A DNA stretch of 64,000 nt from Pleomorphovibrio marinus (GTDB lineage Bacteria > Bacteroidota > Bacteroidia > Cytophagales > Cyclobacteriaceae): NCBI RefSeq assembly GCF_003347495.1, contig NZ_QCXY01000015.1, positions 1-64,000 on the forward strand, read 5' to 3'. Under the pieces are notes generated by a model. The model saw nothing but the letters and a program-made list of their open reading frames with translations, was not told where the DNA came from and ran no database searches. Shown one piece after another: positions 8,837 through 20,400 of the stretch. Made by a program: the position numbers and the translations under genes. Positions within the stretch are counted from its first letter, which is position 1. The number at the start of each line of letters is the position of its first letter.

Positions 8837-10894
8837 ATGGTAAAACAAACAGATGCATCGAATTCTTATAGGGGTAATTATAGGGTGATTATTGGCACCT
8901 TCTGGTTCCTTACACTGTCTTTTTTATTCCAGTGCAGTCCCAAGCCACTGAAAGGAGATTACTCCCATCATGAAGCCTTGGCTCTGGAGCGGTATGCCAC
9001 CTTGGTGGACCAAAAGGTGAGTAATGCACAGGCAAGAAGGATAATGGACAGGTACGCAGGGGGGAGCTGGAAGGATATTGACTATACCCATAATGCCCGT
9101 ACAGGATGGAAAACCATTATGCATCTCAACAGATGTGTACAATTGGCCAGAATCCATTACGGCAAAGCCTCTCAAGAAAGGGGAATGTCCAAGGAAGAAG
9201 CCAGGAAAATGCTGGAAGGAGCCCTTTATTATTGGAAGGAAAAGGATTTCCGCAACCCCAACTGGTTTCAGAATGACATAGGGGTTCCAGGTAAGTTAAG
9301 GGACGTACTGGTTTTGATGGAGGGGGAATTGGCGCCCGATCTGAGGGAATGGATCCTGGGCAGGCTAGCGGAAGATACCTATGGCAACAAGTCGGGAACC
9401 AACCTTATTTGGCTGGCGGATATCAAAATGCACTTGGGACTTTTTAGGTCTGACCCTGCCTTGATTGCAAAGAGCATGGAGTTAATAGCAGGGGAAATTC
9501 ATGTAGGGGAGGGCTTGGGAATACAAGAAGATTACAGCTTTCTTTTCCATGATCGCAGGCTACAGATGTATTCCTATGGAAGGGGGTTTTTGGAAGTTAC
9601 TGCGCAAATTGCTTGGCAAATGAGGGATACCCCTTGGGCCTTGGAGGAAGAAAAGGTACAGGTGTTGAGGAACTTTGCCCTTGAGGGGTACCAATGGATG
9701 GCCAGGGGGAGCTTTTCGGTGCCTTCCACCATGGACCGCTCTTCCAGCAGGCGAGGGGGATTGACACGCCCAAGGTCCATAGCAACTTTCGAGATGCTGG
9801 CAGAGTTGGATATGGAATTTAAAAACGAATACGGGAAGTTAATTGCAGCTCAGCGCTCTGTGGAAGCTTTTTCTCTAGTAGGGATCAAGTCTTTTCCCAA
9901 GGCCGATTTTCTGGTGAAGCATGGCAAGGAGGGCAGTTTCTTTGTAAAATGGCTTTCCGATCGCACGCTGCCCACAGAATCCATCAACAACGAAAACCTG
10001 AGGGGAAGGCTTTTGAATGCCGGCAATGTTTTCATACTCAGGGACGGAACCGAATATACCAATCTTATGCCCTTTTGGGACTGGGATCTATTACCTGGTT
10101 TTACCACTATAGAAGGTGTCGAAGCCATCAGGAGGGAGCCTTTTACTGGTGCTTTGGTACATAGGGAGACCGCCCTAATATATATAGACGTAAAATTACT
10201 GGGTACTGAAGACCAGCAAGTGTTAAATGCCAAAAAAGCCTGGTTCATACAAGGAAACACCTTGGTGGGATTGGTTAGTGACATACAAAAGAAGGGGGAG
10301 GGAATGGTTACCACAGCCCTTGACCAAAGCCGCTGGCAGGGGAAAACCACCTGGGTCAACCAAAAAAAGGAACTCGGAATGGGCAAGCATAAAATGGAAG
10401 GGGAGGCTTGGGTCTTGCATCATGGGGTGGCCTATTATTCCGTTGGAAAAGGGCAATATATGGAGGTAAGGCAAGAGGAGGTTAGTGCTTATTGGGAATC
10501 GGTCAACCTTAGGTATAGAGGGGAGGATCCGGTTTTTGACAAGGTTTTTCACCCCTTGGTCATAACCGATGGAACCGAAATAGAGTATGCCATACAGCTT
10601 ATTCCCAATGGAGCAAAGCAACCAAAAAAGCATTGGAAGACCCTGCAAAATGATACTGATGCCCAGGTGATTGAATGGGAAAATGGGGTAATAGTAGGGG
10701 TGCTTCATGCCATGGAAAAACCATTAGAGATTATGGGCTGGAAACTGGAGGCAAATATGCCAGTCCTATTTTTGATCGAGGATGAGGTGCTATTGGCATC
10801 ACGCCCGGATACCGGGATTAAGGGGTTGAACCTGAGGGTAAACGGTAAAAAATTGAATAAGACAGTTAATAATCAATTGGTGCTTGATCTTTAG
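8837..10894 (+). CDS. Polysaccharide lyase family 8-like lipoprotein (chondroitinase AC-like)
   Basis: A lipoprotein of about 685 residues resembling PL8 enzymes, which cleave uronic-acid polymers (chondroitin, hyaluronan, xanthan) by beta-elimination. The frame is open back to TTG 8786 and ATG 8789. I prefer ATG 8837 because it leaves room for the divergent Wzi-like gene and gives a short N-terminus before the signal anchor TFWFLTLSFLFQC (lipobox Cys). Family motifs are NPNWFQNDIGVPGKL, SGTNLIWLADI, and GIQEDYSFLFHDRRLQMYSY, in which His (about 238) is followed nine residues later by Tyr, the catalytic spacing of chondroitinase AC. An Arg-rich SRRGGLTRP follows. An alpha-toroid followed by beta-sandwich domains fits the length. 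No SusC/SusD pair is nearby, so a role in trimming the cell's own polymer is as plausible as foraging. Confidence 0.8.
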   Translation: MVKQTDASNSYRGNYRVIIGTFWFLTLSFLFQCSPKPLKGDYSHHEALALERYATLVDQKVSNAQARRIMDRYAGGSWKDIDYTHNARTGWKTIMHLNRCVQLARIHYGKASQERGMSKEEARKMLEGALYYWKEKDFRNPNWFQNDIGVPGKLRDVLVLMEGELAPDLREWILGRLAEDTYGNKSGTNLIWLADIKMHLGLFRSDPALIAKSMELIAGEIHVGEGLGIQEDYSFLFHDRRLQMYSYGRGFLEVTAQIAWQMRDTPWALEEEKVQVLRNFALEGYQWMARGSFSVPSTMDRSSSRRGGLTRPRSIATFEMLAELDMEFKNEYGKLIAAQRSVEAFSLVGIKSFPKADFLVKHGKEGSFFVKWLSDRTLPTESINNENLRGRLLNAGNVFILRDGTEYTNLMPFWDWDLLPGFTTIEGVEAIRREPFTGALVHRETALIYIDVKLLGTEDQQVLNAKKAWFIQGNTLVGLVSDIQKKGEGMVTTALDQSRWQGKTTWVNQKKELGMGKHKMEGEAWVLHHGVAYYSVGKGQYMEVRQEEVSAYWESVNLRYRGEDPVFDKVFHPLVITDGTEIEYAIQLIPNGAKQPKKHWKTLQNDTDAQVIEWENGVIVGVLHAMEKPLEIMGWKLEANMPVLFLIEDEVLLASRPDTGIKGLNLRVNGKKLNKTVNNQLVLDL

Positions 10895-11489
10895 GTTGGT
10901 AAGAAGGAATTCTTGTTAATTTTATATTTTTTAAAACGGTAAAATTACATTTTAAAATTATATTAACAACAGTCCTTAATAACCGGGGTTTTCATAAATG
11001 GTTTTTATTAAATTTTTTCTTAAAATAAGCATAGGTTTAATTTTTCAATTAACCGGAAGCACAGATATATCATCTCGGAGTAAGTAGCTACGTTCCTCCT
11101 AAAATTATCACAACTAATAAATTAAGAATTATTTATTTTTATGCTTTTCTGAATTTGAACGGAAAAAACTAAAAATCTTATTATTTACTAGTAAAAATTC
11201 GATTAAATATAATTAATCAGATAAAAAATAAACCTTAAAAGTGAGAAAAAGTTAAGTTATCAAACTTCTTTTTGAGGGAACAAGTGTTGGAAATCCGGAA
11301 TGTAAATATTTTTCACATCAAAAAATTTGTTTTTTAAATAAACAAAATAGTCTTTTGGAACAGTAGAATTCTTTTTGTCAATTGTCGACTGCAGAGTTAT
11401 TGGGATTCTTTAACAAGCAATAGGGGTATAATTGATTCTTAAAATTTTACAATTCATTAGTTACATTCTTTTGGTAAATCATTGTTCAG
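10895..11489. other. AT-rich 595-base leader region of the giant surface-protein gene
   Basis: No gene is seen. The stretch is much more AT-rich than both neighbours and lies directly before the 18.4-kb gene, so it probably carries that gene's promoter and a long 5' leader. I found no clean TAnnTTTG box in the last 250 bases. A small palindrome GTAGCTAC sits at about 11086. Confidence 0.5.
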
Positions 11490-14400
11490 ATGAAACATCT
11501 TTATGCGTTCAAAGTGTTGGGTCTGATGCTGGCTTTTTGGTTTTTGGCATCAGGCAACGTAGGCTTATCCTATTCCAACCCCGATAGGGCAGTACCGCCT
11601 TATCCGGAAAAAAGCAAAGACCTCGAAAACACCAGGGTCAAATCCCTTGGTTATGAGGTTTTCAGGAATTTATCGGCATGGGAACCCCCGTGCTCCCCAC
11701 TCAGTCCCTTGGATTGCGAGGCCCTCGACGTAGGGCTGCCCATCCAATTGGCATTTGCCACGAGCAGCGGAGGGCTATCGGAGTCAGGCTTCCCCATGGT
11801 AATGGCCCCCAGTGCTCCACTGAGCCCGCCGAGCAATCCCGACGTACCCGGACATGAACCCTCACTGATCTCCAAGACCGGTGCGGGTTTGTCCATTACT
11901 AGTACCAAAGGATTATTTTTTAGTCAACCTAGCGGTACCCCGGTGTCAAGTCTGAACACAAATTCCCAGGTTAACGCCTTGGGCGCAGGTTTTCAGCCTG
12001 GATCAAAGGTTTACAACATTTCACTTACGCTCCAAAATCCCACCTTCTCTGTAAGTTCCGGCAGCAACTCGCAACAAGCCGGAATATGGATGGGGCTGGA
12101 CGAAGACCACGTAGCTAAATTGGTAGTGGTCAAGAATGGAACTTCCAATCAACGAAGGATTCAACTTCATGTGGAAAACCTAAGTGCCTCTACTGCTCAA
12201 ACGGCACTTCAAGAAATCAACTCCCCCAATATTGCTGAGGCTACCCAGGATCTGAGGCTCCGGTTGGAGGTGGATCCCCTGGCCCTTACGGTTAAGGGGT
12301 ATTATGCCTTAGGCACGGGAGAAGAGGTGCTTGTACAGGAATCCGGCATTAGCTTTTTGCCTGTTCCGGCATTTTTCTTTGATGGGCAGTCCCCCGGCAC
12401 TGGAGTGGCTGACCTCATGTATGCAGGTTTATTTGCCAGCCACAGAAATGCGGCAGAGAACCAACCTATTACAGTACTTTTCAATGCGTTTTCCGTGGAG
12501 GAACTTCCAGACCCTGATCAAGTCACCGCACCCGTACGATTTAATATCAACGGATCAGATTATGATAAGGATGGAGAAATGTTTTCGGCCGAAAACACCC
12601 TGTATTTGGTGGAAAACCAGCCTACACAGGTGAGTGCAACACCACCTGCCCAAAGTGATTACAACATTGACGGGCATGAGCCCCTTTACAATACCAGAAG
12701 ATTTGGAGAGGAATTCGGCTATCGGTTCCCTATAGACAACGGCACCTATACGGTAGTCCTGCACATGATGGAAAATTTCCATACTGCAACCGGGGCAAGG
12801 GTGTTTGACATCCTCTTGGAAGGACAAGTGGTGGAGGATGACTTGGATTTGGCTGCTGCCTATGGTAGGGGCTTTTTGGCGTTAAAGAGCTATGAGGTGG
12901 AAATCTCCGATGGGGAGCTGAACCTTCAATTTTTGGCTTCCGAAAACAATGCCATCCTGCAGGCACTTGAAATTTTGCCGGCCGCGGATCCGGGAACTCC
13001 AAGTTCCCAAAGCGATATTCTTACTTTTGCTATAGATGGGCAACTGGGTGATGCCAGCATAGACGCCTCCAACCAATCCGTACTGATTTCCATGCCATCC
13101 GGCACAGATGTCAGTGAATTGGTGGCAAATTTCACCCTTTCTACGGCAGCAGGTATAGCTCCTGATCCCTCTGCGGCATTGGACTACTCTTCTCCGGTGG
13201 CCTTCACAGTGACTGCGGAAGATGGCAGTACACAGACTTGGACGGTGACGGTGGAAGTGGCCCAGGCACCTGTCTTTGGAGCCAAGTTCAACTTTCAAAA
13301 TAATCCTTCGCAAACAGCGGTTCCTGAGGGGTATATTGCGGATTTCGGCAAAAACTTCGGGAACAGCTCATTGAGCTTTGAAGGTCAGGGGTATGCTTAT
13401 GGCTGGAAGCTGAAAAGCAACGGACAACCCATAGATGTTTCTCACGAAGCCTCCAATAACGGTTCTGGCGCCACTGCAGGTGCTGGAAGGAACCGCTTGG
13501 GTTCAGGCTATGCCTCCGCCAGTACCCAGCAAAAACTGGAAGGGACCCTGATGCATTTCCAGGGAGACAACGTCATGAACAACACAGGTGGCACCCAAAG
13601 CTGGGCCGGCCAACCCAGAGGTAATGAGTTGATCTGGGAACTTGAGGTGCCCAATGGCGTCTACGAAGTTACCTTGGGACTCGGTGATAAAGACACCAAC
13701 AATGTGGATAGCCGATACAGCGCCACGCTGGAAGGCATCACCATCATCCCTGCATTTGTGCCTACCCCCGGAGAAGTGAGGGTGGCCAGTATGGTGGTGG
13801 AAGTTTCCGATGGAGCCTTGACCATGACAGGTGTAGGAGGTTTTAACTCCAAAATCACCCATCTGGAGATCCAGGCCAGCAATGAGGCCCCAGAAAGCGG
13901 ACAGCCATTGACGTTTGAACCACAGGAACTGCTCACTTATCTGGCTCCGGGAGCGCAGGGAGTTGCCATCAGCAACCTTAGCGGCGAGGGAGCTACAGAA
14001 CTGGGTATCGTTATCGAGGATGTAGTAAATGCTGCGGACAAAAATTTAACCGGCAGCAACGAGTGGCTATCTCTTCCCGCATCCATCGCTTTGGGTGATG
14101 TGGAGTTGGGCAAGACAGCGGCAGGGTTGGCTCTTGGGGAAACCAAGAACAACACGGTGATTGCCACTGCTAAAGGATTTTTCCCGGCCTTGTTACAGGT
14201 TGGTCTGGAAGTGGGTACTCCACCGAGTGATGAAAAGAACATTACGGCATTTACCCTAAGTGGAATAGATGCACAAGTGGATATAGACGAGGCAAATTTT
14301 GCCATTGAGGTTCTCGTACCATTGGGTACGGATGTTAGCAGCTTGATCGCCGTCTTTGAACTCTCCGAACAAGCAAGTATCAGCCCTGACCCAAGCACTG

Positions 14401-17400
14401 CCCTGGATTACACTGACCCTGTAGTGTTTACCGTGACAGCCGCCGATGGCTCTCAACAGGAGTGGACGGTAACGGTGGTTTCCGAGGAGCTGGACCCTTG
14501 CTCTCCATTGAGTTTGCTGGATTGTAATGATATACCAAAAGCACTGCCACTCAATCTGACCTTTGATGGCAGTCAGGGTGGTTTGGTGGATGCCAATGGC
14601 ATAGGTACCGGTTTTACCATGGTGGATCCGCATTCTGAAGCCAGGCTTACGGAGGATTTGCCCATCACTTATCCAAACGTGATTGGCTATGAACCTTCCA
14701 AGCTAGCTATCAATGGCGGAAATTTGGTCATTACAGCCACCAAGGGAATTGCTTACTTGGAACCTAGCGAGAGTGCAAATACCAATACCCAGGTGAACTC
14801 ATTGGGGGTGGGTATCCAGGAATTAAGCCAACCATTCAGCATAGAAACAAAACTGCTGAACATAAATACCGGAGGAAGTGCTGCACAGGCAGGAATCTGG
14901 TTTGGTATTGACGAGGACAATTTTGTGAAAATCAATGTCAATGCCAACAATGTGGAGATCCGGAAAGAGGTGGGGGCAGTTTCCCTAAACGGAAACGACA
15001 GCCCCGACCATATTCAGGTTAACAACGTAGGGGTGAACGGAAACGATGTTCGGTTAAGGATGGATATAGATCCTATTGCCATGACCATCAAGGGCTTCTA
15101 TGCCGTGGGTAACGGGGAATGGGTACAAGTCACTAAATCCGGACTTTCTGAGTTTACGCTTCCCAATGTTTACTTGCAAGGCAGGACTTTTGGGGAGGAT
15201 ATCTCCGCGAGTTTTGCAGGGGTTTATGCTACTTACCGAAATGGATCAGTATTTAACGCCACTTTTGATTACTTTGAAGTCATCCAAGAAGTACCGGAGT
15301 TGGCATTGACATTCAGTTCCCCAACCCTTTCTTTTACTGGGGAGGAAGGTCAGCCCATAGCTGCTCAGACGGTAACCTTGTCCGCAAGTACAGGCACTCC
15401 TAGCATCACTCTTTCCGACGATCCTGATTCCGCAGAGTGGCTCATACTACCTGGGAATCCAGAATTGGGTGAACTTAGTTTCGGTATTGTGGAAGGGCTA
15501 CCTGCGGGTAGCTACAGCACCACGGTGTTTGGCATAGACCAACCCGACCTGGGCTATTCCAATGCGGAGTTGACAGTTCAGTTGCTCATTTCCCCGGCCT
15601 CTACAGGCCCTGTGGATCCAGATTTTGAATGGAATATCAATTTCTCTGACCCCGGTAGTGCCGCACCAGCCAATTACGAAAAAGACAGTGGCGATCCCTT
15701 TGGGAACAGAGGTAATGGATGGGTTTATGGATGGTTGGACGACGTTACGGATGCTCCTGCTGACCTTACCCTCAACGGTAGGAACAGGGAATTGTCTGGC
15801 GTGAGCCTATTACGCAATACCCTGATCCATATGCAGTACGGGAAGATTTCTACCAACGCTGCAATGGGTTACCTTCCCGATGCCAAATGGGAAATTGAAG
15901 TTCCCAATGGCTTTTACCAGGTCACCGTAGAGGTGGGCGACCCCAACGTGGACGGTTCACAGTCGGATGTTCCCTCTCATACCATTTTGGTAGAGGGAGT
16001 TTCGGCCATTAGCGGTTTTGTGCCATCAGGTACCGATGGCTCCGATACCAGGTTCACCTCTGCCACTGTTATAGCAAATGTGGCGGATGGTAGGTTGACC
16101 CTGAGTCCTTCCGGAGGGCATAATACCAAGATCAGCAGTGTTCAGATCAAAGCAGTGGAAGGCGGCGTTCAGGTGCCTAAGGTACTTGGGGTCAATCCCG
16201 AAGATGGGGCCGTCAATGTATCGGTAAATACCAGCATTTCTGCAAACAACCTGTTTTTGCCTAACCCGGATGGGAATGGCCTAACCAGCGTGGACAACAC
16301 TACCATCACCAACAGCACGGTAAGGCTGTTTAAAGAGGGTAGCAACACCCAGGTGCCTGCTACTGTAAACGGTACTGGAGGTGGAGACGCCATCAGTTTG
16401 GTTCCCACCTTACCTTTGGAAGCCAATACCACCTATGTGTTTGAAGTAGAAGGTGTAAAAGATCTGGCAGGGGAGACTTTTGAGTTTTTCACCTCCAGCT
16501 TTACCACTGGCATGGGTGGAAGCACTGGTCCTACCACGGATTTGGATAATGTGTCCTTTACCCGACATGGTACGGTAGCAAGTGGGGCAAAATACACCAC
16601 GGTCACTATAGGCCCTGATGGAAAGCTCTATGGCTTGCAGATTGGTGGAAACATAGACCGCTGGACCATCAACGCTGATGGGACACTTTCCAACAAAGAA
16701 ACCCTTTCTGCATGGAAATCTGCATATGGTAATCGTTCAGCGGTTGGCTTGGAGTTTTCTCCAACCTCCACAGCTGGTAACCTTATCGCTTTTGTCACCC
16801 ACAATTCTGCGGGCTTGAGCAATGCGCCTGACTGGGATGGAAAGCTATCCAGGCTTACTGGCGCCAATCTGGAGAATGAGGAGCTTTTGGTGACCAATCT
16901 TCCAAGATCCACCAGGGACCACCTTACCAACAGTATCGCCTTTAAACCCGGAGAGCCCAATGTGTTGTATTTCAACCAAGGCAGCAACAGCGCCGGAGGT
17001 GCACCTGACGGACCCTGGGGTAATCGGCCAGAAAGCTTATTGTCTGCAGCCACGCTTATGCTTGATTTGAATAAGCTGCCCCAGACCCTGCCTATAGATG
17101 CGGAAACGACTAGAAATATAGATGCCATTAAAGCCGCGGATGTAAATTCCCCAACCTTGGATGGAAAATACAATCCTTATTTTGTAGATGCACCTTTGAC
17201 CCTATATGCCACGGGGGTGAGGAACGCCTACGATTTGGTATGGCATACCAATGGCCAATTATACATCCCCACCAATGGTACTGCTGGAGGAAGCAATTCT
17301 CCCGCGTCCATAGATGGGATGAGAAGGCCTGACGGCACTTTCTATAACCATTCTGACCCGAATTACCCTGTGATTCCGGCGGTCAACAATGCCAATGTGC

Positions 17401-20400
17401 AGCGGGACTTCCTGTTCCGGGTGAACCCCGGAGAGGGTATTCCTTATTTCGGGCACCCCAATCCCTTCAGGGGAGAATTTGTACATAACCGAGGTCAAAT
17501 CGACGTCAGCAATGCGGCCTATAATGGGGTGCAACCTGATATCAACTATAGGGGTTTTGCCTTTGACTTCGAGTTTAACAAATCCGCTAACGGGGTAATC
17601 GAGTATAAGAGTGATGCCGAAAATGGCAACCTGAAAGGAGCCCTTTTGGTGACCAGATACAGTGGTGGAAGTGATATTATTGCCTTGGTGCCCGACGGCC
17701 CCAATGGAGATGTGCTTACTTCCAAGGTAGGCATACCAGGCTTCACCGGTTTCTCTGATCCTTTGGATCTTATCGAGGACGTCAACACCGGAAACCTCTA
17801 TGTGTCTGATTACGGCAGCAGCACTATCGTATTGCTCAGGCCCAGCAATCAGGCCTCGCCAACTCCTCAGATCAATTTGGCTCAGGACAATGTGGTCCTT
17901 GATGCAGTGGTAACCAACACGGTTTCTAGGGAGCTGTTGATTTCCAACCTTGGAAATGCCAACCTTTCCAATATCAGTGTCAGCATCACAGGTGCGGATG
18001 CCAGTTTGTTTGAGGTGGTGAACCTTCCTGAGAACATTGCCCCACAAAACTCCGCTTCATTCCAGGTGACCTTCACCCCGGGTAATGCTGGGCCGAAAAA
18101 TGCACAATTGTCAATCTCCGGCACAGGTGCACAGTCGGTAAACATAGCGTTGAAAGGGCTGGGTAAAACCGGTACAGGAGGAAGCAATGAGCCTTCCCTG
18201 CAATGGATCCTGGATACGTATTTTGGAACGGGTGCCATTGATGTGGGAGACCAAAACCCTGCCACTAACGTGTTGGATTTGGGTGGAGGACAATCCTACA
18301 ATAACTTGTTGGGAGATGAATTGGATATTCAGCAATTTCAGCGTGCATCTGATGGTCCTGTGACCATGGAGGTGATCGGTGTTTTCGGTCCCGAGGCCAA
18401 CAATCCTATAGTTGCCTTTGGCTATTACGAAAGTGGGGTTCCCACGGCCATGCAAGAGGTATTTACCGTGCAGAATAATGTGCCCGGCAACGGTCAGACC
18501 ATGAATCCTGTCATTACCGGATCTTTGGAATTTGACCCTGGCGCTGGAAGCTTCGGGTTCTTTAGCAGATGGCCATTCTTTAACAACCGGGTGCTTTACG
18601 GTGAACATGCGTTGAACACCTTTACCGGAGCCATTCCTCGTCATGTAAGGGTATATGCTGTTCCTGGAGAGAATGATGCCTATATCATCGCATTTGAGGA
18701 ACATATTTCCGGCTTTGATTATCAGGATGTGATCGTATTGGCAAGAAACCTGATGCCCACTATGGAAGAGGGTGCTGGATGCAGCCCTATCAGTTTATTG
18801 CCATGCGATCAACTGGAGGTGGCCTTGCCTTACAGCCTTTCCTTTAATGGTGCTGAGGGTGGTCTAGCCAATACCGGGTTTACCATGGTGGACAATCCAT
18901 CTGCCAGGCTGGAGATAGATGGACCTACTACCTATCCATCTGTTCCAGGTTTTGAGCCAAACAGGCTGAGCTTCTCTAATGGCAACTTAATCATCAATGC
19001 TGCCAACGGAATTGCCTTCAGGACAAATGGCACCACAAATACTACCAGCACGGAGGTGAACTCACAGATCAATACCCTAGGTGCCGGGATTAATGTAGGG
19101 GCCACCGGGAATTTCAGTATAACTACCACTGTGGTAAATCCCTATTCGGATGGTTCCGACAATTCCGAGCAAGCTGGTATTTGGTTTGGCTTGAACGAAG
19201 ACAACTTCGTGAAACTGGCCGTGGCCAATGGCGGTAAGCTGGAAATAATGAGGGAAATAAATGCCCTTGCTCCGAATGATATCGAAAACAACATCCAGGT
19301 TGCCAATGTGAGCGGCCTGCATAACAGTGCAGTTACCCTTAGGCTATACGTGGATGTGGAGAATAACCTTCTTATCGGTTATTACTCCCTGAACAACGGT
19401 GCTGAGGTAGAACTGGGTTCCGTGGCCCTACCTGCTGTATATGTTAATGGAAATCTTGCCTATGGTAACCTGAGTTTTGCGGGTATTTATACCTCCAAGC
19501 GAAGGGAGCTGCAGGCAGATGTTAATTATACCTTCACCAATTTTGCAATCACCCCTGAGCAGGTGGTTGATCCTGGTTTCGAATCCTTGAAAATCAACTT
19601 CTCCAGGGCTCAGGACAATGCTCCTTCGGGATGGTTGACGGATGCAGGAGCGGCCTATGGTGTAAGGGACAACGGAGAGACCTATGGATGGGTGAATTCC
19701 CAGACGCAGGCACCGCTTAACCTAGCAGCTAATACCCGAAACAGGGAATTGGCCAATGTGAGCTTGTTGTTGAATACCCTCAACCATATGCAATTCGGTG
19801 ATGTGGGTGGTACCAATGGGGTGAATACGCAGGGATCATGGGAAATCGCAGTGCCTAACGGCACCTATGAAGTGACCGTGTATGTAGGTGACCCTGCGGT
19901 GGATACCCAAGAGGGCACCATTCCTTCACACAATGTAAATGTGGAAGGCGTCAATGCAGTAAATGCCTTTGTACCCACGGGCACCGCAGGTGCGGCTACC
20001 CGAATGACTACAGGCACTGTCACTGTGGTAGTGGCAGATGGAAAACTGACACTGGATGCCATAGGTGGGTTCAATACCAAGATTCAGGCAGTGGAGATTA
20101 CAAGGACTTCAGAGACCATCGTGCCATTCTTCACGAATGTGACTCCTGCCAACAATGCCACCAATGTCTCCTTGAATGATTTCCAAATCAATGTGGAAAT
20201 CCTTACGCCTTCCGGTTACGAATTGCTGGGAAGTACACTTGCCGGAAACGTAAACCTCTATGAGGTTACTCCGGGTGGTGAGGTAGTGGTTCCAAGTAAC
20301 TCCAATGATACCGCCGGAGGTGATGCCATTACGCTCACCCCGCTGGAAACCTTGAAGGAAAGCACAGAATATGTGTTCCGTATTGAAAATGTGGAAGCCA

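Noticed and set aside
8837-10894. Member of a classical polysaccharide-utilisation locus
   Set aside because: No SusC/SusD-like genes or regulator lie nearby. The divergent partner is a capsule gene.
17259-18047. 262-codon minus-strand frame inside the giant gene, and similar long antisense frames throughout it
   Set aside because: The plus-strand protein is continuous and domain-rich. These antisense frames reflect codon bias of repetitive coding sequence.
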